Assembly: GCA_003349915.1 (NCBI GenBank)
Contig: QFXE01000018.1
Location: 124,001 to 188,000 of the forward strand
From: an endosymbiont of Escarpia spicata
Lineage (GTDB): Bacteria > Pseudomonadota > Gammaproteobacteria > Chromatiales > Chromatiaceae
Direction: 5' to 3'
DNA: 64,000 bases
The position numbers were made by a program, and so were the translations under genes. Each line of letters begins with the position of its first letter. The first letter of the stretch is position 1. Below, in pieces: positions 48,315 to 58,965 of the stretch. A model generated the notes under the pieces. That model was not told the origin of the DNA and made no database searches. It saw nothing but the letters and a program-made list of their open reading frames with translations.

Positions 48315-48727
48315 TGCGTCACCGGCATACTGAATCTGAAAGTGGTGATGTTGCCATCAACCTGACGCCGCTGATCGACATGGTTTTTATCCTGCTGATC
48401 TTTTTCATGGTGACCTCCTCTTTTGTGAAAGAGACCGGGGTTGATGTTGACCGGCCCAGTGCAGCAACAGCAGTTCGTAAGGAGCGTGCCAGCATCCTCA
48501 TAGCCGTTACCAGTAAAGGGGAGGTCTGGATCGATAAACGCCGTGTCGATCTGCGGGCAGTTCGCGCTAATGTTGAGCGTCTGCACGCGGAGAATCCGGA
48601 AGGGGCGGTGGTGATCCTGGCCGATGAGCAGGCGCCTACAGGCACTGTGGTGCGGGTATTGGATCAGGCGCGTCTTGCAGGAGTGGAGAGCGTTTCAATT
48701 GCCGCTTCACAGGATGCCGGGGGATGA
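48314..48727 (+). CDS. exbD: ExbD-family energiser
   Basis: 137 residues from ATG 48314. A short cytoplasmic end leads to INLTPLIDMVFILLIFFMVT, the single helix with the proton-carrying Asp, then the periplasmic ExbD domain. It forms the motor with ExbB/TtpC. The stop overlaps the tonB start. Confidence 0.96.
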   Translation: MRHRHTESESGDVAINLTPLIDMVFILLIFFMVTSSFVKETGVDVDRPSAATAVRKERASILIAVTSKGEVWIDKRRVDLRAVRANVERLHAENPEGAVVILADEQAPTGTVVRVLDQARLAGVESVSIAASQDAGG

Positions 48728-49368
48728 ACCGTTCGGTTTATCTTCCTGCAGTCCTGTTTGCCCTATTGGTAAATATAGGTCTCTTCTGGGCTATGCAGCG
48801 CATGGTGACGGGGGAGAGTGCAACGCTCGACCGGTCTGTGGCCGAGCCATTGATGGTTGATTTTATACGCTTGAAAGCAGAGCCTCCTCCTCCGCCACCG
48901 GAGTTGTTGGAAGAACCGGATCAACCGCCACCAACAGCCTCGCCCAGCGCACCGCAACCCCAGCGGCTCACTTTTAAGCAGCCAGGAAACAAACTGCCGA
49001 ACTGGGATACGCCGAGGATCGATATTCCTCTGAATATTGGCTCTGGTCCCTATCTTGGCGCTTTTCGTCCGCCTGCGATGCCGGTTCTACCTCCCTCTGA
49101 TCCTGTACCGCTGGTACGTTTTGCGCCACGTTACCCTCAACGGGCATTGCTGCGTCATGTGGAGGGCAGCGTCACCTTGAACTTTACCATCACAGTCGAT
49201 GGCTCTGTGAGTGATCCAGAGGTGTTGAAAGCGGAACCTGTGGGTTATTTCGAGCAGGCAGCGCTGCGGGCGATTCGGCGCTGGAAGTTTCAACCGAAAA
49301 TTGAGGATGGGATTGCCGTTTCCCGACCTGCAAGCCAGACTATCCACTTTACGATGAAGAAAAAATGA
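48724..49368 (+). CDS. tonB: TonB-family energy transducer
   Basis: 214 residues: an N-terminal anchor (AVLFALLVNIGLFWAM), a proline-rich periplasmic linker (EPPPPPPELLEEPDQPPP), and a C-terminal TonB domain with APRYPQRALLRHVEGSVTL and FEQAALRAIRRWKFQP. It transmits the motor force to outer-membrane receptors by binding their TonB box. The next gene overlaps it by four bases. Confidence 0.96.
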   Translation: MNRSVYLPAVLFALLVNIGLFWAMQRMVTGESATLDRSVAEPLMVDFIRLKAEPPPPPPELLEEPDQPPPTASPSAPQPQRLTFKQPGNKLPNWDTPRIDIPLNIGSGPYLGAFRPPAMPVLPPSDPVPLVRFAPRYPQRALLRHVEGSVTLNFTITVDGSVSDPEVLKAEPVGYFEQAALRAIRRWKFQPKIEDGIAVSRPASQTIHFTMKKK

Positions 49369-50570
49369 AGTGGTTGTGTCTGCCTGTTTTGTTGCTCCTG
49401 CTGGTGAGTTTCGGCACCTACGCAGAAGAAGAGGGTGGGGATGAGTACATCGCCACACAGCTCACATACGACTATCTGTTTCTGGTTGAGGCGCTGATCC
49501 GTCACGAACGCTATACAGAGGCTGCCGAAGAGTTGGATGGATTATTGGCTCGTGTGGCCGACAATCGCTACGAAACAGCCCTGGTTCATCAGACCTATGG
49601 CTACGTTGCTATCGGCCTGAATGATTATCCCGCTGCCATCACCCATTTTATGCAGGCGATCAACTCATCAGCCCTGCCGGATCAGGTTGCCCATAGCCTG
49701 CGCTACACCACGGCTCAGTTACAGTTGCAGGAAGATAATGCCAAAGCGGCGTTGCAACTGTTGCAGTTATGGTTTGAGTTGGAGCAGCAGCCACCTCCCC
49801 GTGCGCGGGTGCTACTGGCGCAGGTCTATCGTTCGTTGGCACGGTGGAAACCGGCAATCAAGGCAATGAAACGTGCGATCAAAGAGTCGGACGAAGTTGA
49901 AGAATCCTGGTATCAGTTGCTTGTCGGACTCTATCTGGAAACTGAGCAGTTGCAACCGGCTGCTGAACTGCTGCAAAAGATGGTAGGAATGTTTCCAGAC
50001 AATGCAGGTTACTGGCGTCAACTGGCCGGTGTATTGATGCAGCAACGGCGGGAAAAGGCGGCCACGGCGGTGATGGCGCTGGCGGCCGAGAAGCGATTGT
50101 TGAAAGCGGGGGAGCTTCGTCGTCTTGCCAACCTCTATCTGCACCAGAATATGCCGCTGGATGCAGCTGAACTGGTGGAAACTCATATAATGTCGGGACT
50201 GCTCAAGGCCAATGTCCGAAATCTGAGTCTGCTGGCCGATGCGTGGGTGCTGGCCCGTGAGCCTGAGAAAGCGTTGCCGATTTTTTCACGGCTGTCTAAT
50301 ATCGATCTTAGCGGCAGATCGGACCTGAAGTGGGGATCATTATTGATTGAGCTGGAGCTTTGGGAAACCGCTGCAACCCGATTGCAGCGGGGGATCGAAA
50401 GAAAGAAAAAACCGTCTGCTCGCGACTGGTTGTTATTGGGTACGTCATATGCCCGATCGGAACGCCGTCAGCAGGCTATCGACGCTTTCACCAAGGCGCG
50501 GGATGCTTCGGGGAAAAAACAGGAGCGCCATCAGGCCGAACAGTGGCTTGAGTATCTGGCTGCAGAATAG
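49365..50570 (+). CDS. TPR protein of the TonB2-type operon
   Basis: 401 residues with a signal peptide (MKWLCLPVLLLLLVSFG, ending YA-EEE) and TPR-like helical pairs along most of its length (EALIRHERYTEAAEELDGLL, then ETEQLQPAAELLQKMVGMFP). TonB2 operons often end with such a periplasmic TPR protein, which probably scaffolds the TonB complex. It is the last gene of the coupled set. Confidence 0.92.
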   Translation: MKWLCLPVLLLLLVSFGTYAEEEGGDEYIATQLTYDYLFLVEALIRHERYTEAAEELDGLLARVADNRYETALVHQTYGYVAIGLNDYPAAITHFMQAINSSALPDQVAHSLRYTTAQLQLQEDNAKAALQLLQLWFELEQQPPPRARVLLAQVYRSLARWKPAIKAMKRAIKESDEVEESWYQLLVGLYLETEQLQPAAELLQKMVGMFPDNAGYWRQLAGVLMQQRREKAATAVMALAAEKRLLKAGELRRLANLYLHQNMPLDAAELVETHIMSGLLKANVRNLSLLADAWVLAREPEKALPIFSRLSNIDLSGRSDLKWGSLLIELELWETAATRLQRGIERKKKPSARDWLLLGTSYARSERRQQAIDAFTKARDASGKKQERHQAEQWLEYLAAE

Positions 50571-50595
50571 CTCCGATTGTTACAACTTCAGCGCC

Positions 50596-50624
50596 GTAGG
50601 CCCGATCAAGCTTGCGGATCGGGC
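50596..50624. repeat. REP-like palindrome, single unit
   Basis: GTAGGCCCGATCAAGCTTGC and GGATCGGGC form the same short stem as the units at 44199, 53029 and 56836. Confidence 0.75.
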
Positions 50625-50687
50625 AAACCGAGGCTGAGGTGGAAGTTCTTGCATTGCTTTGCCTGGTTTAACTCCAACGCCATACGG

Positions 50688-50743
50688 TGCCACATGCCTA
50701 ATTCACTGCGCCAAATGCCACACAAAGTGAGTGAAATGCCACA
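50688..50743. promoter_or_regulatory. Three TGCCACA direct repeats upstream of the copper receptor
   Basis: TGCCACA occurs at 50688-50694, 50716-50722 and 50737-50743; the last two lie within longer AAATGCCACAC repeats spaced 21 bp, about two helical turns. They start about 180 bp before the receptor ATG. This may be a regulator-binding array; no known consensus is recognised. Confidence 0.4.
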
Positions 50744-50866
50744 CGCTATCCGGCTGGCATTCAATTGGTATCAAAGAAAGTTTTGAAAAACAAATAGATA
50801 TAAAGTTGGCACTCTCTTTGCTCATTGAATGGAATATTCAATATAACAATAGAAGAGGTAGGATCC

Positions 50867-52954
50867 ATGAAGTTGAAGACCCTCGCAGTCGCCATCAGCA
50901 GTTTGTTGGCAGCCCAACCGCTCTTGGCGGCCGACCAACCTGAAGCGCTTTCCGATGTTGTGGTCGAAGGTGAAGCGCAAACCTCTCCCGCGCTAACCGT
51001 CATGCCGTTAGACAAGCCATCCCAGGGTATACCGGCAGATGCCGCTGATCTGCTCCGCAGTGTTCCAGGTGTATCCGGCGCGCGCATGGGTGGTCATGGA
51101 ATCGAGCCGATCATTCGCGGTCAGAGCCAGAATCGACTGAATATCCTGCTGGATGGTGCCTATATCCACGGCGGCTGCCCCAATCGCATGGATCCTCCCA
51201 CTGCTTATTCTGCGATGGAGAGTTACGACAGTGTGACCGTAATCAAAGGTTCCCAGACGGTACTCTACGGTGGCGGCGGTAGCGGCGGCACGGTGTTGTT
51301 TGAGCGCGGTGTACCCGAGTTCGATGAGGGTGATCACTTTATGGGCAAGGTGGATGCCGGTTATAAAAGTAACTCAGGTACCAAGGAGGTCTCCGCTGAT
51401 CTGGCGGCCGGTGCCGAGACCGGTTATGTCCGCGGTGTGGTTGGCTACAAGGATGCAGACAACTACGAGGACGGCGATGGACAGGAGGTTCGTTCCGCAT
51501 TCACCACCTATTCAGGGAATCTGACAGCGGGATATACACCAGATAAGGATACCCGGCTTGAGCTTAATCTCGAAGCGAATCGGGAGAGTGATGTACTCTT
51601 TTCAGGCGCCATGATGGACTCCCCGGAGAGCGACTCTGACAATATTCGCTTAAAGTTTGACCGGCAGGCGTCGGTGGGGCCATTTACCGCGTTGGAGGCC
51701 AACATCTACAAGACTGATGTCACTCACCTCATGGATAATTACTCTCTGCGTGAACGTACAGCGATGTCAAATGCGAAGACACCGACCACCTCGGACACGC
51801 TTGGTGGGCGTGCCAGTGGTGACCTGATGTTCGGTAACAAGGTGCTAACCCTGGGTGTCGATTACCAGAAAAATGACCGCGATGCAGAGCGTCTGATGGC
51901 TGCGGATATGATGTTGACTACTGATCCGACAATAGTGCAGTCGATCATGTGGCCAGGCGCTGAACTGGAACAGACAGGTTTTTTCGCAGAATTATCGATG
52001 CCGATGAATCAGGATGACAGCCTCAAGGCAGGTATTCGTTACGACAAGGTCAATGCCTCCATTTCAAGAGGTGCCGAAAAGCCTGGGATCATGATGAGTC
52101 CGACGCCAAATGATCTTTATGATCTCTATTATGCTCAGACCTCGGAGAGCAGTGACGAGAATAATATCGGCGGTTTCCTGCGCTATGAACATGCCATCGA
52201 CAACGGCAATATTTTCGCTGGTGTCAGCCGCAGCGTGCGCACGGCGGATGCCAGTGAACGTTATATTGCCAGCTTCATGAGGATGGGTGCCATGGTTCTG
52301 GACTGGGTGGGTAATCCGGAACTCGACCCCGAACAACATCACCAGATTGAAGCAGGTTTTGAAGTTGACGGGGATGCTTGGACGAGCGGTTTTACTGCCT
52401 ATTACAATGATGTCAGCGACTATATTCTGAGGGATGTGGCGCGTGGCCAGGATGGTATTCTGCTCGCTAATGGAGCCACCATCTACCGTAACATCGAAGC
52501 CAGATTCTATGGACTGGAGTGGGAAGGATCCTACTCCATATCGAACTCACTCTCCGGCAGGGCGAGTCTCGCCTATGTGAATGCGGAAAATACCACCGAC
52601 AGTCGCCCCATCGCCCAGATCGCTCCGCTTGAGATGACCCTGGGTGCGGATTACACCATAAGTTCTTGGGATCTTGGTGGTACCGTCAGAGCGAATGCCG
52701 AGCAGACGCGGGCCGATATCATTGACGGAAGCGGTCAGGATGTCGGGGAGACCGCTGGATGGGTAGTGCTCGATCTTTACGGCAGCTATGCGGTAACCGA
52801 TAGTGCCAATGTGCGCTTTGGTGTTAACAACCTGTTCGACAAGACCTACGCTTATCATGTGAACCGGGCAAATCTTGATCCCTTCAGCCCTGAAGCGATC
52901 CAGGTCAACGAGCCTGGTCGTGAGCTTTGGGTGAAAGGTTCAGTAAAGTTCTAA
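50867..52954 (+). CDS. oprC: OprC/NosA-like TonB-dependent copper receptor
   Basis: 695 residues from ATG 50867 (AGGTAGGA upstream), with a signal peptide ending LLA-ADQ, a plug domain with LLDGAYIHGGCPNRMDPP, and a 22-strand barrel ending in Phe. The Cys-x-x-x-Met (C104, M108) and His-x-Met (H287, M289 in THLMDNY) motifs match the two copper-ligand motifs of Pseudomonas OprC in type and spacing. It should import copper across the outer membrane with TonB energy, and it directly follows the TonB operon. In NosA-type systems such uptake feeds copper enzymes. Confidence 0.93.
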   Translation: MKLKTLAVAISSLLAAQPLLAADQPEALSDVVVEGEAQTSPALTVMPLDKPSQGIPADAADLLRSVPGVSGARMGGHGIEPIIRGQSQNRLNILLDGAYIHGGCPNRMDPPTAYSAMESYDSVTVIKGSQTVLYGGGGSGGTVLFERGVPEFDEGDHFMGKVDAGYKSNSGTKEVSADLAAGAETGYVRGVVGYKDADNYEDGDGQEVRSAFTTYSGNLTAGYTPDKDTRLELNLEANRESDVLFSGAMMDSPESDSDNIRLKFDRQASVGPFTALEANIYKTDVTHLMDNYSLRERTAMSNAKTPTTSDTLGGRASGDLMFGNKVLTLGVDYQKNDRDAERLMAADMMLTTDPTIVQSIMWPGAELEQTGFFAELSMPMNQDDSLKAGIRYDKVNASISRGAEKPGIMMSPTPNDLYDLYYAQTSESSDENNIGGFLRYEHAIDNGNIFAGVSRSVRTADASERYIASFMRMGAMVLDWVGNPELDPEQHHQIEAGFEVDGDAWTSGFTAYYNDVSDYILRDVARGQDGILLANGATIYRNIEARFYGLEWEGSYSISNSLSGRASLAYVNAENTTDSRPIAQIAPLEMTLGADYTISSWDLGGTVRANAEQTRADIIDGSGQDVGETAGWVVLDLYGSYAVTDSANVRFGVNNLFDKTYAYHVNRANLDPFSPEAIQVNEPGRELWVKGSVKF

Positions 52955-52965
52955 TTAGGTAAAAA

Positions 52966-52995
52966 CGCAGGCACGGGCTTTTAACCGTGCCTGCG
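52966..52995 (+). terminator. Strong hairpin after the copper receptor
   Basis: CGCAGGCACGG pairs with CCGTGCCTGCG around an eight-base loop. There is no clear T-run after it, so it may end transcription weakly or stabilise the mRNA 3' end. Confidence 0.6.
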
Positions 52996-53028
52996 CTTCA
53001 AACTATCCATTATTGCATTTTCGTTGTC

Positions 53029-53112
53029 GGCCGGTTCAAGCGTAGCGGAACCGGCAGGCACTGATATAGTTACCGATTTTTTCCTGATCCGCTGTGCTTG
53101 ATCAGGCCTACA
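53029..53112. repeat. Paired REP-like element, copy 1
   Basis: Two palindromes face each other: GGCCGGTTCAAGCGTAGCGG-AACCGGC and CCTGATCCGCTGTGCTTGAT-CAGGCC. A closely similar pair is at 56836-56919, and single units are at 44199 and 50596. Confidence 0.85.
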
Positions 53113-53122
53113 GCGCCACGGT

Positions 53123-53404
53123 TTATCTGTTGCCCATCATCTCATCCACGATCTGTTCACACTCAAACCAGTCGTTCTGGTCACTACCATGCTCGAAGTT
53201 GCGCTGCTCCGCCCGGTAATAGGCCATAGTGGCGATCATCTCGTAGCGTTCGCGGGGACTGATGACGGGCTTAGCGTGTTTGGCGGCGGCAACCCTTTTC
53301 TTGGCCGGCATAGCTTTTTTCTTAGCTGCCACCTTCTTTTTGGCCACTCTCTTTTTGCTGACTTTAGGTGTTTGGGTTCCGTCGTTCTTTGCTTTCTTAC
53401 TCAA
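53123..53404 (-). CDS. DUF2934 protein with histone-H1-like basic tail
   Basis: 93 residues from TTG 53404, chosen because AGGAG lies eight bases upstream and the longer start lacks one. The first half is Lys/Ala repeats (KKRVAKKKVAAKKKAMPAKK), which suggests DNA binding. The second half is a DUF2934 domain (ISPRERYEMIATMAYYRAEQ, then DWFECEQIVDEMM). It may be a small nucleoid-associated protein; this is inference. Confidence 0.8.
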   Translation of the reverse strand: MSKKAKNDGTQTPKVSKKRVAKKKVAAKKKAMPAKKRVAAAKHAKPVISPRERYEMIATMAYYRAEQRNFEHGSDQNDWFECEQIVDEMMGNR

Positions 53405-53481
53405 GTTTACTTCTCCTGATTGTGGTCGTGATAACCACACATTTTATACAAAAAATATGAACAAGCCATTCCCAATAGGGA

Positions 53482-55050
53482 TTATTGGGGAGATGGTCTA
53501 TTTTTCAATGCCTCAAGATGGCTGAGACGGCTTCCTTCCTGTTCCAGCCAAAGTGACTCAAATTCTGATTTCCAGGCTTCGACAGCTGCATGAATGCCTT
53601 CGGCGAGCCCTTTTGATAGGGTGCCAGCGATTGAAGGGCGCATTTTTCTTTGCGCCAGCCAGGGAATGAACCAGGCAAGCAGAATCAGCAGGCCTGAGTG
53701 GACGGCAAAGTCGATGCCCAGAAAATGCGCCTCTCCCTGAGTACCGGCATGAAAACGGCTAATGATGTGAGAGATCGCCCACCCTGCTGCCGATAGCGGC
53801 AAAAACCAACTCAGCCACCCCGTTATTTTGAAGAAAAAACGTTGAACGGCTGTGCCTGGTTTGGCCAGTGCCTTGATCACGGAACTTTCCATTTGTGCCT
53901 CAAAGGTTGATTGCAGCTTCTCCGGAATGTCAGAGAGTGGTCCGGCGTAAGGTGTTACCGGGATGTCATGCTGGCCGAGCAGGTTTTCGAGTTCTGTGGT
54001 CAAGTCACTGATAAGGTCGTTGAAGCGTTCACTCCAGATCTGTTCAATCACTTGCTTTGTGGTCGGAAGCGAGGCGGGCAGGGTTGTTTGACGCTTAAAG
54101 ATGGATTGCGATAGCTGCTCTTGCGCCAAGAGTGTCTGTTTGAGGGCCGTTCGATTAAGCAGAAGTGCATCTTCGATCTCATTAAACCACTCTGCTGTAG
54201 TCTTCTGCCAGGCATCGGCCACTTCAGGGCGCCCAAACCCTTCGAGGCGTTGCCTGAGCGCCTGTTCAACCGCGTGCAGTTCATTGAGCCGCGCTTGTAT
54301 GCCGAGCTGTTGCAGCAGCGTAAGCCCGTGTGCTTCGATTGCGTGATTGATGGTCTGTTCCAGCTGAGGGAAATCGTCGTCACCTCCATTTTTTCGGCAA
54401 CTGGTGCGCAGGATTTTGGGTGTGTCGAATGCCTCTTTTTGTAATCGCTGTCGAAAGTCTTCCAATTGTGGATCTGACCCCCGATCCCAATGGTTCATGA
54501 CAAACAGCCAGTGGTGTTTTGCGTTACGCTGTTGCAGCAGACGCCAGCCGACATCGTCATGGTAGCGCTCTGGACTGACCACATAGACCAGCCAGTCGAT
54601 ATAGGGCAGCCAGGCCTCTACCTGCTCCCTGTGTGACTGCTCCACGCTGTCGAAGTCAGGCATGTCGAGCCATGCAATCAGGCGGCGGCTCTCATCCTGA
54701 TGGTAGGCGATCCGGGTGTGCTCAACAGGTAGTTCATCGGGCAGTTTTCCCAGCTGATAATCTTCGTGAAGGTAGAGGGTTACCTCCTGTGAGGTGGGAC
54801 GCTGCACGCCGGTGCGGGCAATATCCTCTCGGGCAAGACGGTTGAGCAGACTGCTTTTGCCGACACCGGTACCACCGAAGAAGGCGACGATCAAAGGGCG
54901 CTGCCCCTGCTGGGCAAAGAGCGTTTCGGCCTGCTGCTGTTCGATCTGCTGAAATCGATTGAGATCGCTGCTGCTGAGCCAGCCATCTTGAAGCGCGGCC
55001 TCGACCCATTGTTTGAGGTCCTGATACTGCTGCTTGAACTGTTCGATCAT
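53482..55050 (-). CDS. Membrane-associated GTPase, second of a pair
   Basis: 522 residues. G1 is FFGGTGVGKSSLLN (about 58-70), the G3 region is LDMPDFDSVE, and G4 is NHWD in place of NKxD. A long helical region follows, then two adjacent membrane helices near residues 410-470 and a basic tail. The layout recalls bacterial dynamin-like or YeeP/Era-related stress GTPases. It overlaps its upstream partner by four bases. Confidence 0.82.
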   Translation of the reverse strand: MIEQFKQQYQDLKQWVEAALQDGWLSSSDLNRFQQIEQQQAETLFAQQGQRPLIVAFFGGTGVGKSSLLNRLAREDIARTGVQRPTSQEVTLYLHEDYQLGKLPDELPVEHTRIAYHQDESRRLIAWLDMPDFDSVEQSHREQVEAWLPYIDWLVYVVSPERYHDDVGWRLLQQRNAKHHWLFVMNHWDRGSDPQLEDFRQRLQKEAFDTPKILRTSCRKNGGDDDFPQLEQTINHAIEAHGLTLLQQLGIQARLNELHAVEQALRQRLEGFGRPEVADAWQKTTAEWFNEIEDALLLNRTALKQTLLAQEQLSQSIFKRQTTLPASLPTTKQVIEQIWSERFNDLISDLTTELENLLGQHDIPVTPYAGPLSDIPEKLQSTFEAQMESSVIKALAKPGTAVQRFFFKITGWLSWFLPLSAAGWAISHIISRFHAGTQGEAHFLGIDFAVHSGLLILLAWFIPWLAQRKMRPSIAGTLSKGLAEGIHAAVEAWKSEFESLWLEQEGSRLSHLEALKNRPSPQ

Positions 55051-56777
55051 TGCGTAAGGGCCTCCAGCTCAGACTCTGCCGCAAACAGTTGTTGCTGGTC
55101 GATACGGCAGAGTCCAGGGGCGGAGAGTTTATCCGGCAACCCCAAAAGTGCCTGCTTCAGCACATCGGCAAATAGCTGTTGCCGGACGGCTTTCAATTGA
55201 ATTGCCTTCAAGTCCTGTTCCACAGTAAACATGTAGCGTCCCAGTGCCCCTTCGGTGAGCAGGGTGGAAAATGAGAGCATCGCCGGGGCAAGGATCAGGT
55301 CGTTCAGCCCGATGCCGCCGGTCTTCAGTGCAAACGCCAGTGCTGCTGCATCAGCGGTGACGCGGGCGGCCCTCAGGCTGTTGAGGGTGGTGGGGTGTTT
55401 CTGCAGGTGGTTGAAGAGCCTCTGGCTTGCGTTTTCGATTTCACTCTCGAAAAGTTGCTGGTGGTGTTTGGCCGTTTCCAGCGCCTGCGTTTCGATTGTT
55501 TTGCGCTCGGAGGAGAATTGGTTCAGCAGGCCCTGCCACCAGCGTGGCACACTCTGGCCAGATACCGTCTGCTCTCCGATTTCCCGCTGCAATCTCAGTA
55601 ACAGGTGGTTTACCGCATCGGTCAACACGCTGATCTCGTGGTCCGGACTGGTCGACGCGGACTTGCCGCTCTTGTGGCGATATATGGCCTGTAGCTTTCT
55701 TGCGGGCCAGGAAAGGAGTTCACGGGCTTTGACCAGTCCCCCGGCAATGCCCGGAATCTCTATCAGCTCAAGCAGCCGGGTGAGGGTGCGTTGCAGGGTG
55801 TCACTGTAGTGCGGATTTTCAAGGTAGTCCCGTTCATAGAGCGCGATGGATTCGTCGATAGTGGATTCAACCAGTGACTGCCAATTTTCCCTGGCCGCAA
55901 TCTCCTGGCGTACTGTTTCCGTCCAGCCTGGCCAGTGCTGTTTCAGCAGTTGTTGCAGGTGATTTGCCGGAAAGGGTTGTGGCTGTAGTCCGAGCTGTTC
56001 GCTGATGACCCGTCGCAGTTTGGCTGCGCCCTGAGTAGCTTGCAGCTGTTCGCCTCCCATTACGAAAGGGAGAGATATGACGTCGAGGGCTTCGATTTGC
56101 TCTTTTTTCAGTCGCTGCCGAATCTCCCGCTCCAATAATTCAGCTTCTTCCAGAGTTGTCTTGTTCAGGCAAATCAGCAGCGGCGTATGCAGCGGGGCGA
56201 TGAGTCGTAATAACTGCCATACTGACTGATCGGCGTATTTTTCCCGGCTGACCACCAGGAGGATAAGGTCGGCCATGGCGCACAATACAGGTACGCGCTG
56301 CCGGTAGCTGCGTGAGCTGACCGAATCGAAGTCGGGGCTGTCCCAGACAATGGTGGGTACGGAAAAGCCTGTGCCGGCACTGCTGATGGTTCGAAGCGTG
56401 TAGCCCAGAGGGTCTTCAGTATCGAGCGTCTGTTTCAGTTGCCAGTCGGGAAACTGTTTCGCGATCGCAAGCTGTTGTGATTCGCTGAGCGCGTCTGTGG
56501 AAAATCCCTGGGGGTGTTGGGTAAAACCGGCAAGGGGACTCGCTTCCGCCAGCGGTTCCTCCAGCAGCAGGTTGACCAGGCTGCTTTTACCCGATTGGGT
56601 GGGGCCGACTACCATCAGCTGCTGCGGGGCAGACGTTTCTTCAGATAGACGATATCGTCTCAGCAGTGCGCCAGCATAGATGAGTGCATCCGATTCGAGA
56701 TCGGGGATCTCCGATCTTGTCTCCAGGCAGGAGATCAGACGGGTGACGAGTTGCTGTAGATGTTCCAGTTTAGTCAC
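55047..56777 (-). CDS. GTPase, first of a pair
   Basis: 576 residues. G1 is VVGPTQSGKSSLVNL (58-65 core), the G3 region is VWDSPDFDSVSS, and the G4-like stretch is CLNKTT, lacking the usual Asp. The C-terminal half is helical with a hydrophobic patch (GGIGLNDLILAPAMLSFSTLL) that could associate with the membrane. The PDFDSV motif is shared with the downstream protein, so the two are likely paralogous partners. Function unknown. Confidence 0.82.
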   Translation of the reverse strand: MTKLEHLQQLVTRLISCLETRSEIPDLESDALIYAGALLRRYRLSEETSAPQQLMVVGPTQSGKSSLVNLLLEEPLAEASPLAGFTQHPQGFSTDALSESQQLAIAKQFPDWQLKQTLDTEDPLGYTLRTISSAGTGFSVPTIVWDSPDFDSVSSRSYRQRVPVLCAMADLILLVVSREKYADQSVWQLLRLIAPLHTPLLICLNKTTLEEAELLEREIRQRLKKEQIEALDVISLPFVMGGEQLQATQGAAKLRRVISEQLGLQPQPFPANHLQQLLKQHWPGWTETVRQEIAARENWQSLVESTIDESIALYERDYLENPHYSDTLQRTLTRLLELIEIPGIAGGLVKARELLSWPARKLQAIYRHKSGKSASTSPDHEISVLTDAVNHLLLRLQREIGEQTVSGQSVPRWWQGLLNQFSSERKTIETQALETAKHHQQLFESEIENASQRLFNHLQKHPTTLNSLRAARVTADAAALAFALKTGGIGLNDLILAPAMLSFSTLLTEGALGRYMFTVEQDLKAIQLKAVRQQLFADVLKQALLGLPDKLSAPGLCRIDQQQLFAAESELEALTQ

Positions 56778-56835
56778 GCACTATGGAATTAAAATAATCA
56801 TCCGCAAACAACGCAAATGAACGCCAACAAATAAC

Positions 56836-56919
56836 TGTAGGCCGGTTCAAGCGTAGCGGAACCGGCAGTATACGATACACAATAACGCCCGATCCGCTAC
56901 GCTTGATCGGGCCTACAGT
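56836..56919. repeat. Paired REP-like element, copy 2
   Basis: GGCCGGTTCAAGCGTAGCGG-AACCGGC and CCCGATCCGCTACGCTTGAT-CGGGCC in inverted orientation, nearly the same as 53029-53112. Confidence 0.88.
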
Positions 56920-56971
56920 TGCGGTTTTTGTGTTTTCAGGAGCGTTCCCAGACAGACGCTTAAGTGGCCTA

Positions 56972-57088
56972 TCCGGAAACCCATATCTAACCACGAAGCA
57001 CACGAAGAGCACGAAGGTAAGAAATGGATTAACAATAAATCTTCTTCGTGTGCTCCGTGTGCTTCGTGGTAAAAACAGTGTTTCCGGA
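56972..57088. repeat. Palindromic element with ACCACGAAGCACACGAAG arms
   Basis: Outer arms TCCGGAAAC/GTTTCCGGA and inner arms ACCACGAAGCACACGAAG / CTTCGTG-GTGCTTCGTGGT over 117 bp. With the REP pair it fills the 317-bp gap between the GTPase gene and pgm. Repeats with this arm sequence are common between genes in many environmental bacteria. Confidence 0.85.
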
Positions 57089-57094
57089 CGGGTA

Positions 57095-58789
<1,695 letters not shown>

Positions 58790-58824
58790 TTAGAACCCCA
58801 TCATATGGTTAAATGCATGTACTG

Positions 58825-58853
58825 CTTGAAATAGGAACGGCCTGTCCCCACTT
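58825..58853 (+). promoter_or_regulatory. Candidate sigma-32 (heat-shock) promoter of htpG
   Basis: CTTGAAA (58825-58831) and CCCCACTT (58846-58853), separated by 14 bp, match the RpoH consensus closely. They lie about 110 bp before the htpG start. Confidence 0.75.
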
Positions 58854-58965
58854 GTTATGCTGGATTTGTTAGAATTCGGCCGATTTTACTTAATTAACTG
58901 TGATATTCCTGCCGGAAGTTGGTGGGATACTTGAATATTGACTGCGATGGAGGTCGCTTTCACCC

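Larger units (their letters stand above)
50571..50866. other. Regulatory gap before the copper receptor
   Basis: Holds a REP-like unit (50596-50624) and a cluster of three TGCCACA repeats (50688-50743). The last 80 bp before the ATG are A+T-rich and probably carry the promoter. Confidence 0.5.
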
